A stretch of 64,000 nt of DNA, from the NCBI RefSeq assembly GCF_001073085.1, contig NZ_JVFV01000016.1, positions 1 through 64,000 on the forward strand, written 5' to 3'. Below are positions 38,197 through 47,300 of this stretch, one piece after another. The position numbers and the translations under genes are program-made. How positions within the stretch are numbered: position 1 is the stretch's first letter; each line of letters begins with the position of its first letter. This stretch comes from Streptococcus pseudopneumoniae. GTDB lineage: Bacteria > Bacillota > Bacilli > Lactobacillales > Streptococcaceae. The notes below the pieces were generated by a model. That model did not search any database and was not told the DNA's origin. It worked only from the letters and a program-made list of their open reading frames with translations.

Positions 38197-40881
38197 TTGT
38201 CAAAAGAACAAAATAAAGACTTGTTTTACACGCAATCTTCTGAGGAAGTCCTAAAGAATTTGGACTCATCTGTTGAAGGTTTGTCAACTGCTCAAGCTCA
38301 AGAACGCTTAGCGAGTTATGGTCGTAATGAGTTAGAAGAGGGCGAAAAACGTAGCCTACTAGCTAAATTCCTTGATCAATTTAAGGATTTGATGATCATC
38401 ATCTTACTAGCGGCAGCGGCACTTTCTGTAATTACAGAAGGAATGGACGGTTTAACAGATGCCATTATCATCTTGGCCGTAGTTGTCTTGAATGCAGCCT
38501 TTGGTGTTTACCAAGAAGGTCAAGCAGAAGCGGCTATCGAAGCTCTGAAAAATATGTCTAGCCCCATGGCCCGTGTTCGTCGTGATGGTCGTGTTATTGA
38601 GATTGACTCAAAAGAATTGGTACCTGGGGACATCGTCTTGCTAGAAGCTGGAGATGTGGTGCCTGCCGATATGCGTTTGCTGGAAGCGGCGTCTCTTAAA
38701 ATCGAAGAAGCTGCTCTTACTGGTGAATCTGTACCAGTTGAAAAAGATATTATTCAAGTGGTAGAAGCAGATGCTGGTATCGGTGATCGTGTCAATATGG
38801 GTTACCAAAACTCAAACGTAACTTACGGTCGTGGTATTGGTGTCGTGACCAACACTGGTATGTATACTGAAGTTGGTAAGATTGCGGATATGTTGGCCAA
38901 TGCCGATGAGACAGAAACACCATTGAAGCAAAGCTTGGAACAATTATCTAAAGCCTTGACTTACTTAATCGTTGTGATTGCGATTATCACTTTCTTGGTT
39001 GGTGTCTTCGTTCGTGGTGAACATCCGTTGGAAGGCTTGATGGTTGCAGTTGCTCTTGCGGTTGCGGCAATTCCAGAAGGTCTTCCTGCCATTGTAACCA
39101 TCGTTCTCTCTTTGGGAACTACAACTCTAGCTAAACGTAATTCAATCGTTCGTAAATTGCCAGCCGTTGAAACACTTGGTTCAACAGAAATCATCGCATC
39201 TGATAAAACAGGTACCTTGACCATGAACCAAATGACGGTTGAAAAAGTCTACACCAACGGTCAATTGCAAAGCTCTGCAGCTGAAATTAATGCGAATAAC
39301 AATACGCTTCGCATCATGAACTTTGCCAATGATACAAAGGTGGACCCATCTGGTAAATTGATTGGCGATCCAACGGAGACAGCCCTTGTACAGTTTGGTT
39401 TGGATCACAACTTTGACGTTCGTGAAGTTTTGAAGGATGAGCCACGTGTAGCAGAATTGCCATTTGACTCAGAACGTAAACTCATGTCTACCATCCATAA
39501 GGAAGCAGACGGTACTTACTTTATCGCTGTCAAGGGAGCCCCTGACCAATTGCTCAAACGTGTGACTCGTATTGAAGTCAATGGGGAAGTTCGTCCAATC
39601 ACAGAAGAAGACAAACAAGCTATCCTTGCAACCAACAAAGATTTGGCTAAACAAGCCCTTCGTGTCTTGATGATGGCTTATAAGACAAGCAATGAAATTC
39701 CAACCTTGGAATCTGAAATCGTTGAGTCTGACCTCATCTTCTCAGGTTTGGTCGGCATGATTGACCCTGAGCGTCCAGAAGCTGCAGAAGCTGTCCGTGT
39801 CGCTAAGGAAGCAGGTATCCGTCCAATCATGATCACGGGTGACCACCAAGATACAGCTGAAGCCATTGCCAAGCGTCTTGGAATCATCGATCCAAATGAT
39901 ACAGAAGACCATGTCTTTACAGGGGCTGAGTTGAACGAACTCTCTGATGAAGAATTCCAAAAAGTTTTCAAGCAATACTCTGTTTACGCTCGTGTATCAC
40001 CTGAACACAAGGTTCGTATCGTGAAAGCATGGCAAAAAGAAGGTAAAGTTGTTGCCATGACAGGTGATGGAGTCAACGACGCACCATCACTTAAGACAGC
40101 TGATATCGGTATCGGTATGGGGATTACTGGTACAGAGGTTTCTAAGGGAGCTTCTGATATGGTCCTTGCCGATGACAACTTTGCAACCATTATCGTAGCG
40201 GTAGAAGAAGGACGTAAGGTCTTCTCAAATATCCAAAAATCAATCCAATACCTCTTGTCTGCCAATATGGCTGAGGTATTCACCATTTTCTTTGCAACCC
40301 TCTTTGGTTGGGATGTATTGCAACCAGTGCACCTTCTCTGGATTAACTTGGTAACAGATACTCTTCCAGCCATCGCCCTTGGTGTGGAACCAGCTGAGCC
40401 AGGGGTTATGACCCACAAACCTCGTGGACGTAAATCTAACTTCTTTGACGGTGGTGTATTCGGAGCTATCCTTTATCAAGGTGTCTTCCAAACCATGCTC
40501 GTTCTAGGTGTTTACGGTTGGGCAATTCTCTTCCCAGAACATCAAGCTCAAACTGAAATTCACGCAGATGCCCTTACTATGGCCTTTGCAACTCTAGGTT
40601 TGATCCAATTGCTCCATGCCTTTAACGTCAAGTCTGTTTACCAATCAATCTTTACGGTTGGACTCTTCAAGAACAAGACCTTTAACTGGTCAATCCCAGT
40701 TGCCTTTGTCCTCTTGATGGTGACAATTTTGGTTCCAGGATTTAACAGCCTCTTCCACGTTTCACATTTGAGCTTGACTCAATGGATAGTGGTTGCTGTA
40801 GGAGCACTTATGATTGTGGTCCTTGTTGAGATTGTTAAGGCAATCCAACGAGCACTCGGAAAAGATAAAAACGCTATTTAA
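38197..40881 (+). CDS. caxP: P-type cation-transporting ATPase CaxP/MgtA/PacL
   Basis: 894 residues from TTG 38197, eight bases after AAGGAGG; the open frame upstream of it belongs to the riboswitch. The P-type ATPase motifs are TGES in the actuator domain, DKTGTLTMNQ with the phosphorylated Asp near residue 336, KGAPDQLL and TGDGVNDAP; about ten membrane helices are expected. Streptococcal homologues export Ca2+ and Mn2+. Expression is controlled by the Mn riboswitch. Confidence 0.92.
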   Translation: MSKEQNKDLFYTQSSEEVLKNLDSSVEGLSTAQAQERLASYGRNELEEGEKRSLLAKFLDQFKDLMIIILLAAAALSVITEGMDGLTDAIIILAVVVLNAAFGVYQEGQAEAAIEALKNMSSPMARVRRDGRVIEIDSKELVPGDIVLLEAGDVVPADMRLLEAASLKIEEAALTGESVPVEKDIIQVVEADAGIGDRVNMGYQNSNVTYGRGIGVVTNTGMYTEVGKIADMLANADETETPLKQSLEQLSKALTYLIVVIAIITFLVGVFVRGEHPLEGLMVAVALAVAAIPEGLPAIVTIVLSLGTTTLAKRNSIVRKLPAVETLGSTEIIASDKTGTLTMNQMTVEKVYTNGQLQSSAAEINANNNTLRIMNFANDTKVDPSGKLIGDPTETALVQFGLDHNFDVREVLKDEPRVAELPFDSERKLMSTIHKEADGTYFIAVKGAPDQLLKRVTRIEVNGEVRPITEEDKQAILATNKDLAKQALRVLMMAYKTSNEIPTLESEIVESDLIFSGLVGMIDPERPEAAEAVRVAKEAGIRPIMITGDHQDTAEAIAKRLGIIDPNDTEDHVFTGAELNELSDEEFQKVFKQYSVYARVSPEHKVRIVKAWQKEGKVVAMTGDGVNDAPSLKTADIGIGMGITGTEVSKGASDMVLADDNFATIIVAVEEGRKVFSNIQKSIQYLLSANMAEVFTIFFATLFGWDVLQPVHLLWINLVTDTLPAIALGVEPAEPGVMTHKPRGRKSNFFDGGVFGAILYQGVFQTMLVLGVYGWAILFPEHQAQTEIHADALTMAFATLGLIQLLHAFNVKSVYQSIFTVGLFKNKTFNWSIPVAFVLLMVTILVPGFNSLFHVSHLSLTQWIVVAVGALMIVVLVEIVKAIQRALGKDKNAI

Positions 40882-40890
40882 GCACTATGA

Positions 40891-40917
40891 AAAGTCATCT
40901 TCGGATGGCTTTTTTTG
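40891..40917 (+). terminator. Terminator of caxP
   Basis: AAAGTCATC-TTCG-GATGGCTTT, a TTCG tetraloop hairpin with a seven-T tail. Confidence 0.85.
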
Positions 40918-40949
40918 GTTTTATATAAGATAAACTGACAAAGATTTTG

Positions 40950-40958
40950 TGATATAAT
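40950..40958 (+). promoter_or_regulatory. Extended -10 promoter of the deformylase-like gene
   Basis: TGA followed by TATAAT (40953-40958), 31 bases before TTG 40990. Confidence 0.55.
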
Positions 40959-40989
40959 CAAGTAGAGAGAAAGATGGAGGAAAGAGTAG

Positions 40990-41400
40990 TTGGAAAAGAA
41001 AATTGTCAAAGATATGATGTTTTTATCGCAGGTATCCCAGCCTGCTAATCAGGAGGATTTACCACTGGCAAAGGACTTGCAAGATACTCTACAAGCCAAA
41101 AGAGAAACCTGTGTTGGACTAGCGGCCAATATGATTGGGGTACAAAAACGCGTCATTATTTTTAATATCGGAATGATTCCCATGGTTATGTTTAATCCAG
41201 TTCTCAAATCTTTTGAAGGGTCATACGAAACAGGGGAAGGTTGTTTGTCTTTGACAGGAGTGAGACCAACAACTCGGTATGAAAAAATTACAGTAAGCTA
41301 CAGAGACATCCATTGGCAAGAGCAAACCATTATCCTGACAGGATTTCCTGCTCAGATTTGTCAGCATGAATTGGATCATTTAGAAGGTCGTATTATTTAG
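40990..41400 (+). CDS. Peptide deformylase-like protein with altered motif 1
   Basis: 136 residues from TTG 40990, eight bases after GGAGGA. Motif 2 (GEGCLS, zinc Cys) and motif 3 (QHELDH, two zinc His and catalytic Glu) are intact. Motif 1 reads VGLAANMIG, where active enzymes have GLAAxQ; the conserved Gln that stabilises the transition state is replaced by Met. It is also shorter than the roughly 200-residue type II deformylases of Gram-positive bacteria. It may have low or altered activity, so I give no gene symbol. Confidence 0.85.
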   Translation: MEKKIVKDMMFLSQVSQPANQEDLPLAKDLQDTLQAKRETCVGLAANMIGVQKRVIIFNIGMIPMVMFNPVLKSFEGSYETGEGCLSLTGVRPTTRYEKITVSYRDIHWQEQTIILTGFPAQICQHELDHLEGRII

Positions 41401-41410
41401 GCTCAAATCC

Positions 41411-41439
41411 TTGGTAGTCTTAAAAAAATATGCTACACT
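41411..41439 (+). promoter_or_regulatory. Promoter of yaaA
   Basis: TTGGTA (41411-41416), 17-base spacer, TACACT (41434-41439) with TGC extension. The start codon at 41446 is only seven bases after the -10, so the transcript is essentially leaderless. Confidence 0.55.
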
Positions 41440-41445
41440 AAGACT

Positions 41446-42168
41446 ATGAAAATTCTAATCCCAACTGCAAAAGAAATGAATACAAATGTTCCTAGTTTTG
41501 AAGCAAATCCTTTGCGTCCTGAAAGTCAGGCAGTGCTGGTTGAATTGGCAACATATTCTGCCCAAGAGCTGGAGAGTTTTTACAAAATATCTGCCGAAAA
41601 AGCGCAAGAGGAGTATGACCATATCCAGGCCTTGAAAAATGAAACTGCGACAAACTATCCAGCCTTGCACCTCTTTGATGGACTCATGTATCGCAACATC
41701 AAACGGGACAATCTCACCAAGGAGGAGCAAACCTATCTGGAGAAACACCTCATGATAACTTCAGCTCTCTATGGTGTGATTCCAGCCTTTGAACCGATTG
41801 CGCCTCACAGGCTGGACTTTTTGATGAAGCTTAAAGTTGCTGGGGAAAGCCTGAAAAGTCACTGGCAGGCAGCTTATGAAGAGTCGGTGAAGGGTGAAGA
41901 ACTAATCTTTTCACTCTTGTCTTCGGAATTTGAAACTGTCTTCCCTAAAGAGGTTCGCGAGCAAATGGTGACCTTTAAGTTTATGGAAGACAGAGATGGA
42001 AAACTTAAAGTCCACTCAACCATTTCAAAGAAAGCTAGGGGTGCTTTCTTAACAGCCTTGATGGAAAATCAGGTCACTTCGGTTGAAAAGATTAAAAAAC
42101 TCAGCTTTGCAGGTTTCCACTATCGAGAAGACCTGTCTACTAGCAAGGAATTGTCTTTTGTAAAATAA
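41446..42168 (+). CDS. yaaA: Peroxide stress protein YaaA (DUF328)
   Basis: 240 residues. Family features include LIPTAKEM at the start, LFDGLMYRNIKRDNL in the middle, ALYGVIPAFEPIAPHRLDF and the final KKARGAFLTAL and AGFHYREDLS. In E. coli YaaA lowers free iron during H2O2 stress and binds DNA. No ribosome site is visible before ATG 41446, consistent with a leaderless message from the promoter listed. Confidence 0.9.
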   Translation: MKILIPTAKEMNTNVPSFEANPLRPESQAVLVELATYSAQELESFYKISAEKAQEEYDHIQALKNETATNYPALHLFDGLMYRNIKRDNLTKEEQTYLEKHLMITSALYGVIPAFEPIAPHRLDFLMKLKVAGESLKSHWQAAYEESVKGEELIFSLLSSEFETVFPKEVREQMVTFKFMEDRDGKLKVHSTISKKARGAFLTALMENQVTSVEKIKKLSFAGFHYREDLSTSKELSFVK

Positions 42169-42180
42169 CAAACATAAAGC

Positions 42181-42211
42181 CTGCCCATGAATCTATCGGG
42201 GCAGTTTTTTT
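42181..42211 (+). terminator. Terminator of yaaA
   Basis: CTGCCC pairs with GGGCAG (within 42198-42204), followed by seven T. Confidence 0.8.
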
Positions 42212-42265
42212 GTGATTTGATGCTCCTATTTTTAGTTTTGAATGGTAGGAATTTTCACACAATTT

Positions 42266-42274
42266 TGGTATAAT
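42266..42274 (+). promoter_or_regulatory. Extended -10 promoter of hom-thrB
   Basis: TGG followed by TATAAT (42269-42274), 32 bases before ATG 42306. Confidence 0.65.
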
Positions 42275-42305
42275 AGGACTATTAGAAAATTTCGAGGAGA
42301 CAAAC

Positions 42306-43592
42306 ATGTCAGTTAAGATTGCTTTACTTGGATTTGGTACAGTAGCCAGTGGTGTGCCATTCTTGCTAAAGGAAAATAGAGAAAAAATCGTTCAAGCAGC
42401 ACATTCAGAAATTGAAGTCGCCAAGGTTTTGGTCAAAGACGATGAAGAGAAAGTACGCTTGCTTGAAGCAGGAAATGATTTTAATTTTGTAACAAATATT
42501 GACGAAATCTTGTCAGACAAAGATATCACGATTGTTGTTGAGTTGATGGGACGTATCGAACCTGCTAAAACATTTATCACTCGTGCTTTAGAAGCAGGGA
42601 AACATGTCGTGACAGCCAACAAGGACCTTTTGGCTGTTCATGGTGCAGAATTGCTTGAGATTGCTAAAGCTCATAATGTTGCTCTTTACTATGAAGCAGC
42701 TGTTGCGGGAGGAATTCCAATCCTTCGTACCTTGGTTAACTCACTAGCATCAGACAAAATCACTCGTGTTCTTGGTGTTGTCAATGGAACATCTAACTTT
42801 ATGATGACCAAAATGGTAGAAGAAGGCTGGTCTTATGAAGATGCTTTGGCAGAAGCCCAACGACTTGGTTTTGCTGAAAGCGACCCTACCAATGACGTTG
42901 ACGGGATTGATGCAGCCTACAAGATGGTTATCCTTAGCCAGTTTGCATTTGGGATGAATGTCAAATTTGAAGATGTTGCCCATCAAGGAATCCGCAATAT
43001 CACTCCAGAAGATGTGGCAGTTGCCCAAGAACTTGGGTACGTGGTTAAATTAGTAGGTTCTATCGAAGAAACACCTTCTGGAATCGCTGCCGAGGTTACT
43101 CCAACCTTCCTTCCTAAAACTCATCCACTCGCAAGTGTTAACGGTGTTATGAATGCGGTCTTTGTGGAATCTATCGGTATCGGAGAGTCTATGTACTATG
43201 GACCAGGTGCAGGTCAAAAACCAACTGCAACAAGCGTTGTAGCTGATATTGCCCGTATCGTTCGTCGTTTGAATGACGGCACCATTGGCAAAGCCTTTAA
43301 CGAATACCATCGTGACCTTGTTTTGGCTCAGCCAGAAGATGTCAAAGCCAACTACTATTTCTCAATCTTGGCTCCAGATTCAAAAGGTCAGATCTTGAAA
43401 TTGGCTGAGCTCTTTAATGCGGAAGATATCTCCTTCAAGCAAATCCTTCAAGATGGTAAGCAAGAAGGCAAAGCTCGTATTGTCATCATTACCCATAAGA
43501 TTAACAAGGCACAGCTTGAAAATATTACAGACGCTTTGAAGGCGGTAGCCGAGTTTGAACTTCTCAACACCTTCAAGGTTTTAGGAGACTAA
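42306..43592 (+). CDS. hom: Homoserine dehydrogenase
   Basis: 428 residues. NAD(P)-binding [13 protein letters not shown], then VTANKDLLA and the catalytic region [14 protein letters not shown] with [22 protein letters not shown]-terminal ACT domain ([20 protein letters not shown]) suggests feedback control by threonine. It reduces aspartate semialdehyde to homoserine. GAGGAGA precedes ATG 42306. thrB follows one base after its stop. Confidence 0.95.
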   Translation: MSVKIALLGFGTVASGVPFLLKENREKIVQAAHSEIEVAKVLVKDDEEKVRLLEAGNDFNFVTNIDEILSDKDITIVVELMGRIEPAKTFITRALEAGKHVVTANKDLLAVHGAELLEIAKAHNVALYYEAAVAGGIPILRTLVNSLASDKITRVLGVVNGTSNFMMTKMVEEGWSYEDALAEAQRLGFAESDPTNDVDGIDAAYKMVILSQFAFGMNVKFEDVAHQGIRNITPEDVAVAQELGYVVKLVGSIEETPSGIAAEVTPTFLPKTHPLASVNGVMNAVFVESIGIGESMYYGPGAGQKPTATSVVADIARIVRRLNDGTIGKAFNEYHRDLVLAQPEDVKANYYFSILAPDSKGQILKLAELFNAEDISFKQILQDGKQEGKARIVIITHKINKAQLENITDALKAVAEFELLNTFKVLGD

Positions 43593-43593
43593 G

Positions 43594-44463
43594 ATGAAGA
43601 TTATTGTACCTGCTACAAGTGCCAATATGGGTCCTGGCTTTGACTCTGTTGGTGTAGCTGTAACTAAGTATCTAGAAATTCAGGTTTGTGAGGAACGTGA
43701 AGAATGGATGATTGAGCATCAACTAGGCAAATGGATTCCACGTGACGAGCGTAATCTTTTGCTGAAGATTGCTTTACAAATTGTTCCAGACTTACAACCT
43801 AGACGCCTGAAAATGATCAGTGATATTCCACTTGCGCGTGGACTTGGTTCATCGAGCTCGGTCATCGTTGCTGGGATTGAACTGGCAAATCAACTCGGAA
43901 ACTTGAAGCTAAGCAAACATGAAAAATTACAATTGGCGACTAAGATTGAAGGGCATCCTGATAATGTTGCACCTGCTATCTATGGAAATCTGGTCATAGC
44001 AAGCTCAGTCGAAGGTCAGGTTTCTGCTGTTGTAGCGTCTTTCCCAGAGTGTGCTTTCCTAGCTTATATTCCAAACTATGAATTGCGTACTCGAGATAGT
44101 CGTGGTGTCTTGCCTAAGAAGCTTTCTTATAAAGAAGCTGTTGCAGCAAGTTCTATCGCCAATGTGGCTATTGCAGCCCTACTGACTGGAGATATGGTCA
44201 AAGCAGGCCAGGCTATTGAGAGTGACCTTTTCCATGAGCGTTACCGTCAAGAACTGGTGAGAGAATTTGCGACCATCAAGAAAGTTGCTAAGAGAAATGG
44301 TGCTTATGCGACCTACTTGTCTGGTGCTGGTCCAACTGTTATGGTCTTGGCTGATCCTGACAAGATGCCTAAGATTAAGGCTGAACTTGAAAAGCAACCT
44401 TTCAAAGGCAAGCTTCATGATTTGCAAGTAGATACACAAGGCGTTCGCGTCGAAGCAAAATAA
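43594..44463 (+). CDS. thrB: Homoserine kinase
   Basis: 289 residues of GHMP fold: [19 protein letters not shown] at the N terminus, the ATP loop [17 protein letters not shown] and [12 protein letters not shown], with [12 protein letters not shown] near the C terminus. It phosphorylates homoserine on the way to threonine. It shares a transcript with hom, from which it is separated by a single base. Confidence 0.95.
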   Translation: MKIIVPATSANMGPGFDSVGVAVTKYLEIQVCEEREEWMIEHQLGKWIPRDERNLLLKIALQIVPDLQPRRLKMISDIPLARGLGSSSSVIVAGIELANQLGNLKLSKHEKLQLATKIEGHPDNVAPAIYGNLVIASSVEGQVSAVVASFPECAFLAYIPNYELRTRDSRGVLPKKLSYKEAVAASSIANVAIAALLTGDMVKAGQAIESDLFHERYRQELVREFATIKKVAKRNGAYATYLSGAGPTVMVLADPDKMPKIKAELEKQPFKGKLHDLQVDTQGVRVEAK

Positions 44464-44473
44464 ACAGAACAAT

Positions 44474-44517
44474 AGGATGGGGAAACTCTCTATTAGAGGC
44501 TTCCTGTCCTTTTTTTG
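44474..44517 (+). terminator. Terminator of hom-thrB
   Basis: A compound hairpin: AGGA (44474-44477) with TCCT (44507-44510), then GGGAA with TTCC, closed by CTCT/AGAG, and a seven-T tail. Confidence 0.65.
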
Positions 44518-44586
44518 AAAATGAAACATGGGATATGAAATGATTTCCAGTTTTGTCGACCGACAGACGGTCAAGGAGGATTTGAA

Positions 44587-45525
44587 ATGGCAGAAATATA
44601 TTTAGCAGGTGGTTGCTTTTGGGGTTTAGAGGAATACTTTTCCCGTATTTCTGGAGTGTTGCAAACAAGTGTTGGTTATGCTAATGGTCAGGTAGAAACC
44701 ACCAATTATCAACTGATCAAAGAAACAGATCACGCAGAGACTGTGCAAGTCGTCTACGACGAAAAGGTGGTCTCGCTCCGTGAGATTTTACTCTATTATT
44801 TCCGAGTCATTGATCCTCTTTCTGTCAACCAACAAGGGAATGACCGTGGTCGTCAATACCGCACAGGGATTTATTACCTAGATGAAGAGGATTTACCGAC
44901 TATCAATACAGTAGTTCGCGAACAAGAACTCCTCATCGGTCGTAAAATTGCAGTGGAAGTGGAGAAGCTTCGCCACTATATCTTAGCTGAAGACTATCAC
45001 CAAGACTACCTCAAGAAAAATCTTGGTGGCTATTGCCACATTGATGTGAGAGATGCAGAGAAGCCACTCATAGACGCTGCTAACTACGAAAAGCCTAGTC
45101 AGGCAGTTTTGCGAGAAAGTTTGTCAGAAGAGTCTTATAGAGTTACCCAAGAGGCAGCGACGGAAGTTCCTTTTAGCAATGCTTATGACCAAACTTTTGA
45201 GGAAGGAATTTATGTCGATATCACGACTGGTGAGCCCCTCTTCTTTGCCAAGGATAAGTTTGCCTCAGGCTGTGGTTGGCCAAGTTTTAGCCGTCCTATT
45301 TCCAAGGAACTCATTCATTACTACCAGGACTTGAGTCATGGTATGGAACGTATCGAAGTTCGGTCACGTTCGGGTAATGCCCACTTGGGTCATGTCTTTA
45401 CCGATGGACCTCAGGAACTAGGTGGTTTACGCTACTGTATCAATTCTGCCTCTTTACGATTCATTGCTAAGGATGAAATGGAAGAGGCTGGTTATGGCTA
45501 CCTACTTCCATATTTGAACAAATAA
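44587..45525 (+). CDS. msrAB1: MsrA-MsrB fusion, cytosolic methionine sulfoxide reductase
   Basis: 312 residues without signal or membrane segment. MsrA comes first with [11 protein letters not shown] and the catalytic Cys; MsrB follows from about residue 170 with SGCGWPSF and [11 protein letters not shown]. The two halves repair the S and R forms of methionine sulfoxide. AAGGAGG precedes ATG 44587. A second, membrane-anchored copy of the same fusion lies at 60864-61979. Confidence 0.94.
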   Translation: MAEIYLAGGCFWGLEEYFSRISGVLQTSVGYANGQVETTNYQLIKETDHAETVQVVYDEKVVSLREILLYYFRVIDPLSVNQQGNDRGRQYRTGIYYLDEEDLPTINTVVREQELLIGRKIAVEVEKLRHYILAEDYHQDYLKKNLGGYCHIDVRDAEKPLIDAANYEKPSQAVLRESLSEESYRVTQEAATEVPFSNAYDQTFEEGIYVDITTGEPLFFAKDKFASGCGWPSFSRPISKELIHYYQDLSHGMERIEVRSRSGNAHLGHVFTDGPQELGGLRYCINSASLRFIAKDEMEEAGYGYLLPYLNK

Positions 45526-45528
45526 AAA

Positions 45529-45549
45529 AGATGGTGGTTTTCCACCTTC
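45529..45549 (+). terminator. Weak hairpin after msrAB1
   Basis: GGTGG-TTTT-CCACC with an interrupted T-run (TTCTTCATTTT), so it probably only attenuates read-through to the ABC genes. Confidence 0.4.
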
Positions 45550-45574
45550 TTCATTTTGAAAATAGAAGGGACAT

Positions 45575-47299
45575 ATGAAACAATTACTTTCTTACTTTAA
45601 ACCCTACCTCAAGGAGTCTTTCCTAGCGCCCTTGTTTAAGTTGCTAGAAGCCGTTTTTGAACTCTTGGTTCCCATGGTGATAGCTGGGATTGTCGACCAA
45701 TCTATCCCCAAAAAAGATCAGGGTCACCTCTGGATGCAAATGGGTTTCCTCTTTGTTTTTGCGGTTATCGGAGTTTTGGTAGCCTTAGTTGCTCAGTTTT
45801 ACTCAGCCAAGGCAGCAGTAGGATTTGCCAAGGAGTTGACCAATGACCTCTATCGTCATATTCTTTCCTTGCCCAAGGATAGTAGAGACCGTTTAACGAC
45901 TTCGAGTTTGGTGACGCGTTTGACTTCAGATACCTATCAGATTCAGACAGGGATTAATCAATTTTTACGCTTATTTTTAAGGGCTCCTATTATTGTTTTT
46001 GGTGCCATTTTTATGGCTTATCGTCTCTCGCCTGAATTGACCTTATGGTTTTTGGTAATGGTTGCCATTTTGTCCTTTGTCATTGTCGTGTTATCACGCT
46101 TGGTCAATCCTCTCTATAGTATTTTGAGAAAGAAAACAGACCAGCTGGTTCAGGAAACACGCCAACAGATACAAGGGATGCGCGTGATTCGTGCCTTTGG
46201 CCAAGAAAAACGAGAAATCGAGAACTTCCAAGTACTTAATCAAGTCTATACGGCTATCCAAATGAAAACAGGCTACTGGTCCAGTCTCTTGACCCCCTTG
46301 ACCTATTTGATTGTCAACGGAACTTTGCTGGTGATTATCTGGAATGGTTATATTTCTATCCAGGGAGGTTGGCTCAGTCAAGGTGCTTTGATTGCCCTGA
46401 TTAACTATCTCCTGCAAATCTTGGTAGAGTTAATCAAACTGGCCATGCTCATTAATTCGCTCAACCAGTCTTATATTTCTGCCAAGCGGATTGAGGAAGT
46501 TTTCGCAGAAGAACCTGAAGATGTTCTTTCTGAGATGCAGGCAGGAAGAGTGTCTGGTGCCCAAGTTTTACAAGTCAGTCACTTGACATTTACCTATCCA
46601 GATGCAGCTCAACCTTCTCTAAGGGATATTTCTTTTGGAATGAAAGAAGGGCAAATTCTTGGGATCATCGGTGGGACAGGTTCTGGTAAGTCATCCTTGG
46701 TTCAGGTATTACTTGGGCTCTACCAACTAGATAGTGGCACTGTAACCCTTTATCATGATGGGCGTAGCCCTCGAAATCTTTCTGAGTGGCGATCCTGGAT
46801 GGCCTATGTCCCTCAAAAGGTTGAACTCTTTAAGGGAACTATCCGTTCCAACTTGACTTTGGGTATGGAAGAGACAATCTCTGACCAAGAACTCTGGCAG
46901 GCTTTGGAAATTGCCCAGGCCAAGGATTTTGTCAGTGAAAAAGAAGGGCTCTTGGACGCAGAAGTCCAAGCAGGAGGCCGAAATTTCTCAGGTGGTCAAA
47001 AGCAACGCTTGTCGATTGCCCGAGCAGTTTTGCGCCAAGCTCCTTTTCTCATCCTGGACGATGCGACTTCAGCCCTTGATACCATTACCGAGTCCAATCT
47101 TTTAAAGGCCATTCAGGAAAACTTGCCCAACACCAGTTTAATCCTGATTTCCCAACGGACTTCTACCTTGAAGATTGCAGATCAGATTCTTCTTTTAGAG
47201 AAGGGTCAACAATTAGCACTTGGAAATCATGAAGATTTGATGAAGACTAGTCAAGTCTATCGTGAGATCAATGCATCCCAACATGGAAAGGAGGACTAG
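45575..47299 (+). CDS. ABC exporter half-transporter A (degenerate-site subunit)
   Basis: 574 residues: six-helix exporter domain (about 1-320) and an ATPase domain with Walker A GGTGSGKSSL, signature FSGGQKQRL and Walker B LILDDATSALD. The residue after the Walker B Asp is Asp, where the catalytic Glu is expected. It is separated by one base from half-transporter B and surely pairs with it. The substrate is unknown; multidrug or peptide export is typical of this class. Confidence 0.9.
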   Translation: MKQLLSYFKPYLKESFLAPLFKLLEAVFELLVPMVIAGIVDQSIPKKDQGHLWMQMGFLFVFAVIGVLVALVAQFYSAKAAVGFAKELTNDLYRHILSLPKDSRDRLTTSSLVTRLTSDTYQIQTGINQFLRLFLRAPIIVFGAIFMAYRLSPELTLWFLVMVAILSFVIVVLSRLVNPLYSILRKKTDQLVQETRQQIQGMRVIRAFGQEKREIENFQVLNQVYTAIQMKTGYWSSLLTPLTYLIVNGTLLVIIWNGYISIQGGWLSQGALIALINYLLQILVELIKLAMLINSLNQSYISAKRIEEVFAEEPEDVLSEMQAGRVSGAQVLQVSHLTFTYPDAAQPSLRDISFGMKEGQILGIIGGTGSGKSSLVQVLLGLYQLDSGTVTLYHDGRSPRNLSEWRSWMAYVPQKVELFKGTIRSNLTLGMEETISDQELWQALEIAQAKDFVSEKEGLLDAEVQAGGRNFSGGQKQRLSIARAVLRQAPFLILDDATSALDTITESNLLKAIQENLPNTSLILISQRTSTLKIADQILLLEKGQQLALGNHEDLMKTSQVYREINASQHGKED

Positions 47300-47300
47300 A

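Noticed and set aside
39984..40418. A 144-residue minus-strand frame opposite caxP
   Set aside because: It mirrors the codon pattern of the highly conserved ATPase and shows only compositionally biased sequence.
42212..42305. Possible threonine attenuator or T-box before hom
   Set aside because: The gap is too short, holds only a promoter and ribosome site, and shows no T-box sequence or leader peptide rich in Thr codons.
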